Origin: Aurantiacibacter aquimixticola
Lineage (GTDB): Bacteria > Pseudomonadota > Alphaproteobacteria > Sphingomonadales > Sphingomonadaceae
Length of the DNA: 64,000 nucleotides
Assembly (NCBI RefSeq): GCF_003605475.1
Contig: NZ_RAHX01000001.1
Coordinates: 1,860,001 to 1,924,000 of the forward strand
Direction of reading: 5' to 3'
Positions within the stretch are counted from its first letter, which is position 1. The number at the start of each line of letters is the position of its first letter. Shown here one piece after another: positions 16,809 through 26,068 of the stretch. The translations under genes were made by a program, and so were the position numbers. Under the pieces are notes generated by a model. That model was not told the origin of the DNA and did no database searches. It worked only from the letters and a program-made list of their open reading frames with translations.

Positions 16809-18605
16809 GTGCTCAGCGATATCGACAATGCGCAGAACCTCGTCGCGCTGTTTCTGCAGCGCGCGGACGAAAGGGGCGATGCGCCCTTCCTCGGCTTCAA
16901 GGCGGATGGCGAATGGCAGACGATCAGCTGGGCGGACACGGCCCGCCGCGTCTGCCTGATGGCGGAAAACATCCGCAAGATCGGTCTGCGCGAAGGCGAT
17001 CGGGTCGTGATAGTTTCGGAAAATCGGCCCGAATGGTGCATCGCCGATCTCGCCATCATGGCCGCAGGGTGCATCACCACGCCAGCCTACACCACCAATA
17101 CCGAGGCGGATCATGCGCATATTCTCGATGATTCGGGCGCCAGCGCGATCGTCGTATCCAACGCAAGGCTTGCCAAGCCGCTCGTCCCCGCGATCATGAA
17201 AACGGGCCGCGCGGACCACATGATCGCTATCGAGCCTATCGCATCGTCGCAGAGCGGCGCGATCACACCGCATAGCTGGGACGAAATGATGGAAGGCGAT
17301 GCCGATGCCGCGCGCAAGGCCGTCGATGCGCGCATCGCCGATATCCAGCGCAGCGACACGGCCTGCATCATCTACACCAGCGGGACGAGCGGTGCACCGC
17401 GCGGCGTGATGCAGCCCCATGGCGCGGTGCTGTGCAACGTCGCGGGCGCGGCTGAAGTGCTGATCGAGGACTTCGGCATTCGCGACGAACGCTTCCTGTC
17501 CTTCCTGCCTCTCAGCCACGCCTATGAGCATACCGGCGGCCAGTTCCTGCCCATCGGGGCGGGTGCGGAAATCTACTATTCGGAAGGGCTGGAGAAGCTC
17601 GCCAGCAATATCGAGGAAGTGCGCCCGACCATCATGGTCGTCGTGCCGCGCCTCTTCGAAGTGCTGCGCACGCGAATCATGAAACAGGTGGAAAAGCAGG
17701 GCAAGTTCGCCAGCTATCTGATGGAGCAGGCGCTCATCATCAGCCAGCACGAGATCCGCTCGGGCCGCAAGCGCCTGCGTGACCGGCCGATGGACCTGCT
17801 GCTGGAACGCACGCTGCGCCCCAAGATCCGGCAGAAATTCGGCGGCCGCATGAAAGCGATGGTATCTGGCGGGGCGCCGCTCAATCCCGAAGTCGGCAAT
17901 TTCTTCGAGGCGATGGGCCTCACCATGCTGCAAGGCTACGGCCAGACAGAGAGTGGCCCGGTCGTCAGCTGCAACCGGCCCAAGGCAGGGCTGAAGATGG
18001 ACACGGTCGGCCCGCCGCTGCGCGATGTCGAGGTGAAGATCGCCGAAGATGGCGAAATTCTCGTGCGCGGCGAGCTGGTGATGAAGGGATACTGGCAGCG
18101 GCCCGAGGATACCGAACGCACGCTCGAAGGCGGCTGGCTGCACACCGGCGATGTGGGGCATGTCGACGAGAAGGGCCGGATCAAGATCACCGATCGCAAG
18201 AAGGACATCATCGTCAACGACAAGGGCGACAATGTCGCGCCGCAAAAGCTGGAAGGCATGCTGACATTGCAGCCGGAAATCAGCCAGGCGATGATCGTCG
18301 GCGACCAGCGCCCCTACATGGTGGCGCTGATTGTGCCAGATCCCGAATGGTCGCAGCAATGGGCGAAGGACCATGGCGTCGAGCACGACATGCCGACGCT
18401 GACCGCCGATCCCGGCTTCCGCAGCGCGATCAAGGCCGCGGTCGATCGCACCAATCAGGACCTGTCGGTCATCGAGAAGGTGCGCAAATTCGCTTTTGCG
18501 GACGAACCCTTCACGGTCGACAACAACATGATGACGCCGACCATGAAAATACGCCGCCACCAGATCCGCGAAACATACGGAGAGCGGCTGGACGGGCTTT
18601 ACTGA
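16809..18605 (+). CDS. AMP-binding long-chain fatty acid-CoA ligase
   Basis: 598 aa ANL-superfamily adenylating enzyme. The phosphate loop YTSGTSGAPRGVMQPHG is near 190-206. The A5 motif is GYGQTESGPVVS, the A7 motif LHTGDVGHVDEKGRIKITDR, and the hinge and A8 region KDIIVNDKGDNVAPQ. Overall it resembles the FadD15/ACSL-type group. It activates fatty acids to acyl-CoA, probably at the inner membrane. The start is a GTG with GGAGAG 8-13 nt upstream. Its last 7 nt overlap the convergent gene at 18599. Confidence 0.93.
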   Translation: MLSDIDNAQNLVALFLQRADERGDAPFLGFKADGEWQTISWADTARRVCLMAENIRKIGLREGDRVVIVSENRPEWCIADLAIMAAGCITTPAYTTNTEADHAHILDDSGASAIVVSNARLAKPLVPAIMKTGRADHMIAIEPIASSQSGAITPHSWDEMMEGDADAARKAVDARIADIQRSDTACIIYTSGTSGAPRGVMQPHGAVLCNVAGAAEVLIEDFGIRDERFLSFLPLSHAYEHTGGQFLPIGAGAEIYYSEGLEKLASNIEEVRPTIMVVVPRLFEVLRTRIMKQVEKQGKFASYLMEQALIISQHEIRSGRKRLRDRPMDLLLERTLRPKIRQKFGGRMKAMVSGGAPLNPEVGNFFEAMGLTMLQGYGQTESGPVVSCNRPKAGLKMDTVGPPLRDVEVKIAEDGEILVRGELVMKGYWQRPEDTERTLEGGWLHTGDVGHVDEKGRIKITDRKKDIIVNDKGDNVAPQKLEGMLTLQPEISQAMIVGDQRPYMVALIVPDPEWSQQWAKDHGVEHDMPTLTADPGFRSAIKAAVDRTNQDLSVIEKVRKFAFADEPFTVDNNMMTPTMKIRRHQIRETYGERLDGLY

Positions 18606-19126
18606 GTCTCTGTGGTTGATCTGAGCCCGTTCTGCATAGCCTCACGGACCTGACCGAGCTGAGTGCCGAGATTATGGGATGCTCTCATGATCTCGTCCAA
18701 GAACTGTGTCGCCTCGCTTTCGGTTACTGCCCATCGGTCATCAGTGCGCAAATTGGCATGAAAAACCGTAAGGTCGAGGAGAGCCACCCATTCGCCTGAC
18801 TGCTGCAAGCTCACAGTCATTCGGCCATGCGCGATGAACGAGCGGCGCTCTCTCACTGCCTTCCACTGCGCTAACGCGTTTTTTATCGCCTCGCCCTGCT
18901 TGGTCGGCCAAGAATGGTTGCCGATCACCCCGTGCAGACTATCGAGCCTCTGGCCCGCCAAATGTTCGACCTTCCGAACTAGACCGCGATCACGTGCAAC
19001 TTCGCACGCCCTGAACACAGGCTGTTCTGCACGAGAAAAAATGTCCAGACACCGCCCGCGCCATTCGTGCGGTCCGCACGCGCGGTCGGGAAGCGCCGAG
19101 ACGAGAGCGCCGGCGGGAGCGTTCAT
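18599..19126 (-). CDS. Hypothetical alpha-helical protein with HEPN-like R-x4/5-H motif
   Basis: 175 aa, hydrophilic and predicted mainly helical. The motif RERRSFIAHGRM near the middle resembles the R-x4-6-H signature of HEPN domains (often RNases or RNase-like helical proteins), but the rest is not diagnostic. Its codons look less GC-extreme than the neighbours, hinting at more recent arrival. The gene overlaps the preceding gene's stop by ATGA and overlaps the 3' end of the acyl-CoA ligase by 7 nt. I do not recognise a family. Function unknown. Confidence 0.65.
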   Translation of the reverse strand: MNAPAGALVSALPDRACGPHEWRGRCLDIFSRAEQPVFRACEVARDRGLVRKVEHLAGQRLDSLHGVIGNHSWPTKQGEAIKNALAQWKAVRERRSFIAHGRMTVSLQQSGEWVALLDLTVFHANLRTDDRWAVTESEATQFLDEIMRASHNLGTQLGQVREAMQNGLRSTTETQ

Positions 19127-19650
19127 GCCGCCTCGCTGCTTACCTTTTCAGGATAGAAGCCAGGCGCACGGGGGGACCAGGCAGGTGCCGTCGCCGCCGC
19201 TTCGGACAGGCTCTGCAGCAGCAGCTTGCGCCGCTCCGGGGCGATCTGCGGCAAGGCGGCCGCACCGCAGAACGCGGCGGGCAGAAAAGGTCTCGCATCG
19301 GGCCCCAACAGGCGCTCGTAGAGGAAGCGGAAGGCCGAAAAGCCGTCCAGCTGCTCCTGCGCCAGATCCTGCGCGGCGATGCGGATCAGCGAGCCCATGA
19401 AGCCGCCGATACCATCGAAGCCGCTTTCGTCCGGTACCATTGCGCGCAGCTGGCGAAGCTCGCGATAGGCCAGATATTGTCCGCGAATGGCCCGCTGATC
19501 GGCCTCAGCGCGGCTCCAGACCTTGAAAGCGTCACCCCTGCCCATACCGATATCGAGCGCACGTTCGATGAAAGCGCGTTCATGGTTCGCGAAACTCGCG
19601 AACTCACGCATTTCGGCAATGGTCATCGATGCGGTTTTCGCAGCGGTCAT
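19123..19650 (-). CDS. Hypothetical protein, first gene of an overlapping pair
   Basis: The frame starts at ATG 19650, with a second in-frame Met at residue 9. 175 aa, helical, cytoplasmic, with MTIAEMREFASFANHERAFIERALDIG near the N-terminus. The middle is Gln/Arg-rich, and a weakly hydrophobic GFDGIGGFMGSLIRIAAQDL helix follows. No family recognised. The TGA overlaps the ATG of the following gene (ATGA), so the two products are likely made in fixed ratio. The upstream 59 bp separate it from thiG on the same strand, so it may also be read from the thi transcript. Confidence 0.7.
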   Translation of the reverse strand: MTAAKTASMTIAEMREFASFANHERAFIERALDIGMGRGDAFKVWSRAEADQRAIRGQYLAYRELRQLRAMVPDESGFDGIGGFMGSLIRIAAQDLAQEQLDGFSAFRFLYERLLGPDARPFLPAAFCGAAALPQIAPERRKLLLQSLSEAAATAPAWSPRAPGFYPEKVSSEAA

Positions 19651-19709
19651 GGGCGGCCCCTCGTTTCCATGGGCCGACCATCGCGCAGGATGGTTAAGAT
19701 TGGGTTTGT

Positions 19710-20510
19710 CTAAATCAACCCAGCCAGCGGCGAGCTGGGATCGGCATATTTGCGGCGTCCCATGCGCCCGGACAGATAGGCTTCGCGCCCGGCCTGAACG
19801 GCCAGCTTCATCGCGCGCGCCATGCGGATCGGATCTTTCGCCTCGGCGATGGCGGTGTTCATCAGCACGCCATCGCAGCCGAGCTCCATCGCCACGGCCG
19901 CGTCGGACGCGGTGCCGACGCCCGCATCCACCAGCACCGGCACATTCGCGCCCTCGACGATCAGCCGGATGGTCACCTGGTTCTGGATGCCGAGGCCGGA
20001 GCCGATGGGAGCGCCCAGCGGCATGATCGCCACCGCGCCCGCTTCTTCCAGCTGCTTCGCGGCGATGGGATCATCCACGCAATAGACCATCGGCTTGAAC
20101 CCTTCACCGGCCAGCGTTTCGCAGGCGGTCAGGGTTTCGCGCATGTCGGGATAGAGCGTCTTCGCTTCGCCCAGCACTTCCAGCTTCACGAGATCCCAGC
20201 CGCCCGCCTCGCGCGCCAGGCGCAGCGTACGGATCGCTTCGTCGGCGGTGAAGCACCCGGCGGTATTGGGTAGATATGTGACCTTTTTCGGGTCGATGTG
20301 ATCCATCAGCACCGGCTGATTGGGATCGGAGATATTCACACGGCGCACGGCCACCGTGACGATTTCGGCCCCGGCAGCCTCGACCGCGGCGGCGTTCTGG
20401 GCGAAGTCCTTGTACTTGCCGGTGCCCACGATCAGGCGGCTGGTAAAACGGTGGCCCGCGACTTCCCAGCCATCGTTGCTGGCGGCGGATTCGGTGGACA
20501 TATCGGTCAT
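19710..20510 (-). CDS. thiG: Thiazole synthase ThiG
   Basis: 266 aa TIM-barrel enzyme that forms the thiazole phosphate of thiamine from DXP, dehydroglycine and ThiS-thiocarboxylate. Recognisable parts are [12 protein letters not shown] at the N-terminus, [12 protein letters not shown] with the catalytic-site lysine/arginine region, [39 protein letters not shown] and [22 protein letters not shown]. Start ATG 20510 was chosen; ATG 20501 is a close alternative. It is downstream of thiS with a 42-bp gap. Confidence 0.96.
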   Translation of the reverse strand: MTDMSTESAASNDGWEVAGHRFTSRLIVGTGKYKDFAQNAAAVEAAGAEIVTVAVRRVNISDPNQPVLMDHIDPKKVTYLPNTAGCFTADEAIRTLRLAREAGGWDLVKLEVLGEAKTLYPDMRETLTACETLAGEGFKPMVYCVDDPIAAKQLEEAGAVAIMPLGAPIGSGLGIQNQVTIRLIVEGANVPVLVDAGVGTASDAAVAMELGCDGVLMNTAIAEAKDPIRMARAMKLAVQAGREAYLSGRMGRRKYADPSSPLAGLI

Positions 20511-20552
20511 GGGACGCGCGCTATCGGGCGCGCGGCAGCGGTGCAAGGGGGC

Positions 20553-20762
20553 TCACCCGCCACCCACGAAATGCACGATCTCGAGCGCGTCACCTTCGCC
20601 AAGCGCAACCTCGTCCAGCCGGGAGCGCGGCGCGATCGTGCCATTGTGCTCGACCGCGACCTTTTCCGGCTTCAGGCCGAGCTCCCGCACGAGCGCGGCG
20701 ATACTGGCAGCGGCGGTGCGGCGGCTTTCGCCATTGACGGTGAGTGAGATCGTATCGGACAT
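20553..20762 (-). CDS. thiS: Sulfur carrier protein ThiS
   Basis: 69 aa ubiquitin-like sulfur carrier. It starts SLTVNGESR and ends in FVGGG, so the C-terminal Gly-Gly needed for adenylation and thiocarboxylate formation is present. It supplies sulfur to ThiG, the next gene. The MerC-domain gene lies 23 bp upstream, so there is no room for a TPP riboswitch directly before thiS. Regulation by TPP would have to act further upstream. Confidence 0.92.
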   Translation of the reverse strand: MSDTISLTVNGESRRTAAASIAALVRELGLKPEKVAVEHNGTIAPRSRLDEVALGEGDALEIVHFVGGG

Positions 20763-20785
20763 CGCTCTGCCCGAAATAGTGGCGA

Positions 20786-21154
20786 TTACACGCGGCGCAA
20801 GTTGAGGACGTGGCCGAGTGCCACCAGGCTGACGCCGATTACGGTCATCACCGCTTCCTCGTAACCATGGCCGACCGCGAGCGCGCCGCCCATGAAGCTG
20901 AGCCCCGTCATCGCGACGACGAAGGGCTTGGCCCGGCGGTGCTTCACCGCTCCAACGCCGATGGCGACACCCGCGACAATGGTCGCCAGAAGCAGGCCGA
21001 TCTTGTGAATCACGGGATCGAGCAGCAGGCTTGCGCCGAGACCCAGCCCGGCCACCAGCACGATGCCCAAAACGCAGTGCAAAAGGCACAGCGCCGACAG
21101 GAAAATGCCGACGCGGTCCATCCGGCCGCGAATCCATGGGGCGAGCTGTGCCAT
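20786..21154 (-). CDS. MerC domain-containing membrane protein
   Basis: 122 aa with four hydrophobic segments. The first carries the paired cysteines in [13 protein letters not shown] that bind metal in MerC mercury transporters. Short MerC-like proteins are common in sphingomonads without a mer operon, and no merA or merR is nearby, so mercury uptake is not implied. It heads a merC-thiS-thiG run on the minus strand. Upstream the 149-bp gap to ctaA holds an AT-richer stretch (about 21165-21185). I see no clear operator there. Confidence 0.85.
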   Translation of the reverse strand: MAQLAPWIRGRMDRVGIFLSALCLLHCVLGIVLVAGLGLGASLLLDPVIHKIGLLLATIVAGVAIGVGAVKHRRAKPFVVAMTGLSFMGGALAVGHGYEEAVMTVIGVSLVALGHVLNLRRV

Positions 21155-21303
21155 GAACGCTATGTATGTGACGCTATATCATTGCGCAAGTGCCACGCGC
21201 ACGGCCCGTCGCATACGGACATCGGGCTCGCTTGCGAATCACCGTGGGAATGCGCACATCCGCGCCCATGGCAGCCAGTATCGCATCGTCGTCTCCCGCT
21301 CGA

Positions 21304-22323
21304 ATGAATGGCTCGGCTTCGCGCCCGGTCGCGTTGGCGCGGTGGCTGTTCGCCGTCGCCGGGCTGGTGCTGGTGATGATCGTTGTCGGCGGGATCACCC
21401 GCCTGACCGAAAGCGGCCTGTCGATCACGCAGTGGGATCCGGTCACCGGCACGCTGCCGCCGCTAAGCGAGACGCAATGGGCGGCGGAATTCGAGCTCTA
21501 CAAGGAGACCGGCGAATACCAGCTGGTGAACGGTCCGGCGGGCATGGATCTTGCCGAGTTCAAGTTCATCTATTTCTGGGAATGGTTTCACCGATTGCTA
21601 GGCCGGGTGATCGGACTGGCATTCGCCGTCCCGCTTGCATGGTTCTGGCTGAAGAATGCGATCCCCACAGGCTACAAGCACCGACTTCTTGCGTTATTGG
21701 CGCTTGGCGGTTTGCAGGGTGCCTTCGGGTGGTTCATGGTCCGCTCCGGCCTTTCCAGCGAAATGACCGATGTCTCGCATTTCTGGCTATCCATCCATCT
21801 GATGACCGCGCTTGTCACTCTCTCGGGCCTGGCCTGGACGGCGATGGACCTGCTCGGCCTCGCCAGTGGTCGCAGTGCGCCCGCGCGGTTTACCGGCGTT
21901 GCGGCGGCGGCGGGCGCGGTGCTGTTTATCCAGCTTCTTCTCGGCGCCTGGGTCGCGGGACTGAATGCCGGTCACGCGAGTTACGACTGGCCGCTGATGA
22001 ACGGCTCGCTCGTGCCGGAGATCGATTGGTCGGGCGGCTTCGTCTACACTTCCACGCATGATCCCTTCTGGTTGCACTTCCTTCACCGCTGGTGGGCGTT
22101 CGTAGCCGTCGCGGCGCTCGTGCTGCTCGCAATCAGAGTGAAGCCTTTCGACCGGCGCGCATCGATTGCGATACACGCCGCCTATGGCACACAGATATTG
22201 CTTGGCATCGCAACGGTGACGAGCAGCATCGCGATCTGGCTGGCCGTCGCGCATCAGTTCGTCGGCGCACTTCTGGTTCTCGCCTTCATCTGGGGCGCGC
22301 ATGTGCTCGGGCGGCGTGTATGA
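21304..22323 (+). CDS. ctaA: Heme A synthase (COX15/CtaA family)
   Basis: 339 aa from ATG 21304, chosen because homologues start just before RPVALARWLF. ATGs at 21250 and 21268 are in frame and cannot be excluded. About eight transmembrane segments. The heme-ligand histidines are in FWEWFHRLLGR, SIHLMTALV, LHFLHRWWAF and VAHQFVGALLV. It oxidises heme O to heme A for cytochrome c oxidase in the inner membrane. The stop overlaps the cutA ATG (ATGA). Confidence 0.94.
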   Translation: MNGSASRPVALARWLFAVAGLVLVMIVVGGITRLTESGLSITQWDPVTGTLPPLSETQWAAEFELYKETGEYQLVNGPAGMDLAEFKFIYFWEWFHRLLGRVIGLAFAVPLAWFWLKNAIPTGYKHRLLALLALGGLQGAFGWFMVRSGLSSEMTDVSHFWLSIHLMTALVTLSGLAWTAMDLLGLASGRSAPARFTGVAAAAGAVLFIQLLLGAWVAGLNAGHASYDWPLMNGSLVPEIDWSGGFVYTSTHDPFWLHFLHRWWAFVAVAALVLLAIRVKPFDRRASIAIHAAYGTQILLGIATVTSSIAIWLAVAHQFVGALLVLAFIWGAHVLGRRV

Positions 22324-22655
22324 GCGCGCAGGCGGCGCTGATCTGGTCTCCCTTCGGTGACGAGGCGAGCGCGCGCGAGGTGGCGGGAACGCTGCTCGCC
22401 GAAGGTCTGGTGGCCTGCGCAAATATCCTGCCCGGGATGATCTCGGTCTATCGCTGGCGCGGCGAGACGGCATCCGACAGTGAAGTGGGCGTTCTGTTGA
22501 AGACCACGTCAGACCGGTTGGAAGCGGCGATGTCCCGCCTCGACGGACTGCATCCGTATGATACGCCCACAATCACCGCATGGCGATGCGATGCGACAAC
22601 ACCGGCCACTCTGGATTGGCTCGCGCAGCAGACGGCGCTAAAGACCGAGGAATGA
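22320..22655 (+). CDS. cutA: Divalent cation tolerance protein CutA
   Basis: 111 aa, the usual CutA size, a trimeric ferredoxin-like fold related to PII proteins. The conserved parts are LLAEGLVACANILPGMISVYRW, the EVGVLLKTT strand, and LHPYDTPTITAW near the C-terminus. Reported for copper tolerance in E. coli, though the molecular role is not settled. It overlaps ctaA by 4 nt upstream and the next gene by 4 nt downstream (both ATGA). Confidence 0.93.
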   Translation: MSAQAALIWSPFGDEASAREVAGTLLAEGLVACANILPGMISVYRWRGETASDSEVGVLLKTTSDRLEAAMSRLDGLHPYDTPTITAWRCDATTPATLDWLAQQTALKTEE

Positions 22656-23404
22656 AGGGTCGGGACACTGTGTGCATTCATCGCCGGGCGGCGCTCAAAT
22701 TCGCGCTTGCAGGCGCGCTTACACCGGTGCTCGCTTCACGTCCGATCGCCGCGCAGGACGCCATCCCGCCACTCATCGCTCCTCCCGATGGCACTATGGC
22801 CTATCGCCGCGCCGTAACGCGCGAGCTGGTCGATGGGCAGACCTTTGCCGTCGCCCGCGCCTTCGACGTACGCTTCGCACCCACGAGCGGCGGCTTCATT
22901 CTTCGCGGTGCGCAGAGCGAAGTCCAGGTGGACGCGCCCTCCGCGCTGTCGGAATTCGCCGCACTCGAGCGTGGCCGGGATGAGAGCGCGCTGTTTCCCA
23001 TCGCGCTCGATGCCTTCGGCCGAATCCGCGATCAGGATGGCCATTATGGATCGGACGCCGCGCTCGGCGATGCCGTGAGCGAAACCATCGCGCGCCTGCA
23101 GGAGCAGCGGCTGGCCGAAAACGAGCAGGACGCGCTGGCGCAGTTCGTGGCGGCGTTTCACTCAGCCGGGCAGCGTGTGGCTGCAGTATTGCCGGTCGAT
23201 CTGTTCGCGCCATCGGAAGAGATGCGGACCCAAACTCGCGCATTGCCCTTGCCGTTTGGAGCCGAGGGCCAGATCGAGACCACCTTTACGGCAAATGCTG
23301 ACGGCGCGACCGGACTGATGCGAAGCGCAACGCGACAGATCGTCACACGTGCGGAGGGCACATCCAGGCGAACTGTCGAAAGCTGGACGCTGTCGCCGAA
23401 GTAG
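22652..23404 (+). CDS. Hypothetical exported protein (Tat-like signal)
   Basis: 250 aa. The N-terminus [19 protein letters not shown] followed by ASRPIAAQ looks like a twin-arginine signal with a cleavage site near residue 35. The mature part is acidic and alternates strand-like and helical stretches. It contains no motif I recognise. The gene is translationally coupled to cutA through an ATGA overlap and ends 155 bp before rplM. Periplasmic location is inferred from the signal. Confidence 0.75.
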   Translation: MKGRDTVCIHRRAALKFALAGALTPVLASRPIAAQDAIPPLIAPPDGTMAYRRAVTRELVDGQTFAVARAFDVRFAPTSGGFILRGAQSEVQVDAPSALSEFAALERGRDESALFPIALDAFGRIRDQDGHYGSDAALGDAVSETIARLQEQRLAENEQDALAQFVAAFHSAGQRVAAVLPVDLFAPSEEMRTQTRALPLPFGAEGQIETTFTANADGATGLMRSATRQIVTRAEGTSRRTVESWTLSPK

Positions 23405-23457
23405 CGCGCAAAACCGACGAGGTATTATTTTACCTCCGCGCAATCGCCCGCATTTGC

Positions 23458-23486
23458 TTGACTTGCGCGCCGCCAATCGACAAATG
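23458..23486 (+). promoter_or_regulatory. Possible promoter for rplM-rpsI
   Basis: TTGACT at 23458-23463, a 17-bp spacer, then CAAATG at 23481-23486, in the 155-bp gap before rplM. The -35 match is good and the -10 match is poor. A second AT-rich spot (TATTATTTTA, about 23423-23432) is an alternative. Listed because this gap must contain the promoter of the ribosomal-protein pair. Confidence 0.3.
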
Positions 23487-23559
23487 CGCGCCTTCGCTGC
23501 AGTGCCGCAACCGAATCGGTAAGGCGCTGCCCGCATGTATTTCGTCAAGGAACAAAGCC

Positions 23560-24039
23560 ATGAAGGCTCTGAGCAAGGTCACCCGGTCGATCAAGCCGGC
23601 CGAGGTCGAAAAGAAGTGGCATCTCGTCGATGCCGAAGGACTGGTCGTCGGCCGTCTCGCTTCGATCATCGCCAACATTCTGCGCGGCAAGCACAAGCCG
23701 ACTTACACCCCGCATGTCGATTGCGGCGATCACGTCGTCGTCATCAATGCCGACAAGGTGCGTTTCACCGGCAACAAGACGCAGCAGAAGCGTTATTACA
23801 AGCACACCGGCTATCCCGGTGGCCTGAAGGAAACGTCGCCTGCAAAGATTTTCGAAGGCCGCTTCCCGGAGCGCGTCCTGGAAAAGGCTGTCGAGCGGAT
23901 GATCCCGACCGGCCCGCTCGGCCGCGCGCAGATGAAGGCGCTGCACCTCTACAATGGCACGGAGCACCCGCATGACGGCCAGAAGCCCGAAGCGCTCGAC
24001 GTCGCCTCGATGAACCGCAAGAACAAGGTGTCCGCATAA
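23560..24039 (+). CDS. rplM: 50S ribosomal protein L13
   Basis: 159 aa. L13 signatures are [37 protein letters not shown] and the [14 protein letters not shown] loop, followed by [22 protein letters not shown] 23560 is preceded by AAGGAA at 7 nt. It pairs with rpsI as in most bacteria, and the two frames touch as TAATG. Early assembly protein of the large subunit. Confidence 0.98.
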   Translation: MKALSKVTRSIKPAEVEKKWHLVDAEGLVVGRLASIIANILRGKHKPTYTPHVDCGDHVVVINADKVRFTGNKTQQKRYYKHTGYPGGLKETSPAKIFEGRFPERVLEKAVERMIPTGPLGRAQMKALHLYNGTEHPHDGQKPEALDVASMNRKNKVSA

Positions 24040-24569
24040 TGGCTACCGAAGACAACAAGACCGCATCCGACCTGTCCGACCTGAAAGACGTCGTCGGCGA
24101 TGCACCCGCTGCCGATGCGGCTCCAGGCGAAAGCGAAACCGCTGCCCCGACGATGCCGCTGCGCGAGCAGGAAATCGACAAGCAGGGCCGCGCCTACGCC
24201 ACGGGTCGCCGCAAGGATGCGACCGCTCGCGTCTGGCTGAAGCCGGGCAAGGGCAAGATCACGGTCAACGGCAAGGATCAGGAGACCTATTTCGCGCGCC
24301 CGACGCTGCGCCTGGTCATCAACCAGCCTTTCGCCATCTCCGATCGCGAAGGTCAGTATGACATAGTCTGCACCGTCACCGGCGGTGGGCTTTCGGGCCA
24401 GGCCGGTGCGGTCAAGCACGGCATCAGCCAGGCACTGACTCGCTACGAGCCGGAACTCCGCTCGACGATCAAGGCCGCCGGCTTCCTCACCCGCGATAGC
24501 CGCGTGGTGGAGCGCAAGAAGTACGGCCGCGCCAAGGCACGTCGCAGCTTCCAGTTCTCGAAGCGTTAA
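24039..24569 (+). CDS. rpsI: 30S ribosomal protein S9 with N-terminal extension
   Basis: 176 aa. The S9 core begins at about residue 50 ([19 protein letters not shown]). It ends with the expected basic tail [16 protein letters not shown] whose terminal arginine reaches the P-site tRNA. Residues 1-47 are an acidic, Ala/Asp-rich extension not found in the E. coli protein (130 aa). Its start shares an A with the rplM TAA. A strong terminator follows at 24608. Confidence 0.98.
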   Translation: MATEDNKTASDLSDLKDVVGDAPAADAAPGESETAAPTMPLREQEIDKQGRAYATGRRKDATARVWLKPGKGKITVNGKDQETYFARPTLRLVINQPFAISDREGQYDIVCTVTGGGLSGQAGAVKHGISQALTRYEPELRSTIKAAGFLTRDSRVVERKKYGRAKARRSFQFSKR

Positions 24570-24607
24570 TTCAGGCGTTCAAAGTTTCCTCGACGGAGGA
24601 AAATGCG

Positions 24608-24639
24608 AAGGGCGGCCCCCACGAAGGGTCGCCCTTTTT
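24608..24639 (+). terminator. Rho-independent terminator after rplM-rpsI
   Basis: AAGGGCG (24608-24614) pairs with CGCCCTT (24630-24636), with an inner CCC/GGG extension and a run of five T. It lies 38 bp after the rpsI stop and 23 bp before the end of the convergent divK-like gene. Confidence 0.85.
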
Positions 24640-24662
24640 GCATTGAAGCCCAATCCTCTGGC

Positions 24663-25055
24663 CTAGTGCTGCGTTTCGGGTTCCGGCGCGCGCTCCAGCA
24701 GCGCATCGACCTCGCCCAGCAGCGTATCGATGCTGAGCGGCTTCGCCAGATAGCCACCCGCCCCGGCTCGGCGGATGTCGGCCTCGTCCTGCTTACCGGC
24801 ATAGGCGGTGATGGCGAGGATGGGGATATGCCGTGTCTCATCCTTTCGCTTGATCATGCGGATCAGCTTGCGACCGGAAATATGCGGGAGGTGGATGTCC
24901 ATGGTGATAAGGTCGGGCTGGAAGCTGTCGACCGCATCCATCACGTCCGCACCGTCGTCCACGACCATCAGCTGATAGTCGCGCTGTTTGAAGACCGCCT
25001 CATAGAACATACGGTTCAGGAGGTCGTCCTCGACGATCAGCACCTTAGTGGTCAT
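24663..25055 (-). CDS. divK: DivK-like single-domain response regulator
   Basis: 130 aa, a lone receiver domain. It starts TKVLIVEDDLLNRMFYEAVF, the phospho-accepting Asp is in DLITMDIHLPHISG, the switch Thr is in AITAYAG and the Lys in YLAKPLS. Sequence and length match the Caulobacter DivK group, in particular the RHIPILAITAY and ISGRKLIRMIK segments. DivK relays phosphorylation from PleC/DivJ-type kinases to control CtrA and polarity. No kinase gene is adjacent. ATG 25055 is set by homology. The function is a family-level inference. Confidence 0.85.
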   Translation of the reverse strand: MTTKVLIVEDDLLNRMFYEAVFKQRDYQLMVVDDGADVMDAVDSFQPDLITMDIHLPHISGRKLIRMIKRKDETRHIPILAITAYAGKQDEADIRRAGAGGYLAKPLSIDTLLGEVDALLERAPEPETQH

Positions 25056-25176
25056 GCTATGCGCAATACCGTAGCGTTCGGTTAAGTTCCCGTTTTCTGC
25101 GACGGAATGGCTTTTCGGACCGACCAATCACTGTGAATCGATGTTGACGGCGCATCGCGCCTCATTCGCAATCGGG

Positions 25177-26034
25177 TCAATAGACGGGTGGATCGGTTCG
25201 CGGCACCTTGCCGATCGGGGCAACCGGCTCTCCGGGCTCGCGCGGCGGCATGGCATCCTCGGGGACATCGTCGATCATCATGTCGGCGCTTTCGACGCCT
25301 TCAAGATTTCGCACGCGCACGTCGAGCGTCTCTCCGTTCCAACGCAATTCGTTGAAGCTGGGCGGGGTCGAGCGGATACGCTGCGACAGCGTACCTGCGC
25401 CGATCATGCGCACAGGGCCAGAGGGTGTCTGCTCGACGATATCGAAGGCGTCATGGACATGGCCGGAGAGAACGCCGAGCACCTTTCGCCGCGCCAGTCG
25501 GTCCAGCGCCTGATCTCCACCCCGCGTAAGCGCCGTGCCGCTCGTGCCCGTCTCTCGCAGAGGGTGGTGCACGGTGACGAGCGCGCGCGTACCCGGCGGC
25601 AAGGCATCGATCTGCCGAAGACAATCGGCCAGCGCACGGCTGGAGATCCAGCCCTTTGACCAGTTGAGCCGCGGCTGCGCCGGCACATTGCTGTTGAGCG
25701 GAACGAGAGCGAGACCGGGCCACTCCAGCCTTTGCTCGACCAGCTCGCGAAACGCCTCGAACCGGCCGAGCGGGTTCAGATAGCGCGAAGGGAGATGGTA
25801 GCCGGGCAAGTCGTGATTCCCCGGCTCTATCGTTACGGGAACGTCCAGCCTGCGTATCCAGCGCTCCGCAGCGACGAATTCGTGGCGACGGGCGCGCATG
25901 GTCAGGTCACCGGTGATCGCGACGGCATCGGGTCGCCGCTCGGCGATCTCGCGCTCCACCCAATCGAGCGCGCTATTGTCCTCCAGCCCGAAATGAATGT
26001 CGGATAGGTGGAAAAGGAGCTTGTCGCTGGCCAT
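25177..26034 (-). CDS. Metallophosphoesterase (calcineurin-like)
   Basis: 285 aa. The metal-binding motifs occur in order: HLSDIHFG near the N-terminus, AITGDLTMRAR, EPGNHDLPGY, VTVHHPL and LSGHVHDAFD. This is a class III cyclic-nucleotide-phosphodiesterase-like or general phosphoesterase. The substrate cannot be told. A Pro-rich tail follows the domain. ATG 26034 is used, with a GTG two codons upstream (26040) as alternative. Single gene by spacing. Confidence 0.88.
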   Translation of the reverse strand: MASDKLLFHLSDIHFGLEDNSALDWVEREIAERRPDAVAITGDLTMRARRHEFVAAERWIRRLDVPVTIEPGNHDLPGYHLPSRYLNPLGRFEAFRELVEQRLEWPGLALVPLNSNVPAQPRLNWSKGWISSRALADCLRQIDALPPGTRALVTVHHPLRETGTSGTALTRGGDQALDRLARRKVLGVLSGHVHDAFDIVEQTPSGPVRMIGAGTLSQRIRSTPPSFNELRWNGETLDVRVRNLEGVESADMMIDDVPEDAMPPREPGEPVAPIGKVPRTDPPVY

Positions 26035-26068
26035 CGCCACCAGGCGCTAGCAGACCGCGCGCAGAAGG

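Noticed and set aside
16488..18560. Minus-strand open frame of about 690 codons opposite ggt and the acyl-CoA ligase
   Set aside because: Antisense shadow. The plus strand has complete conserved motifs of both enzymes.
20763..20785. TPP riboswitch upstream of thiS
   Set aside because: Only 23 bp separate merC and thiS, which is too short, and no THI-box core was seen.
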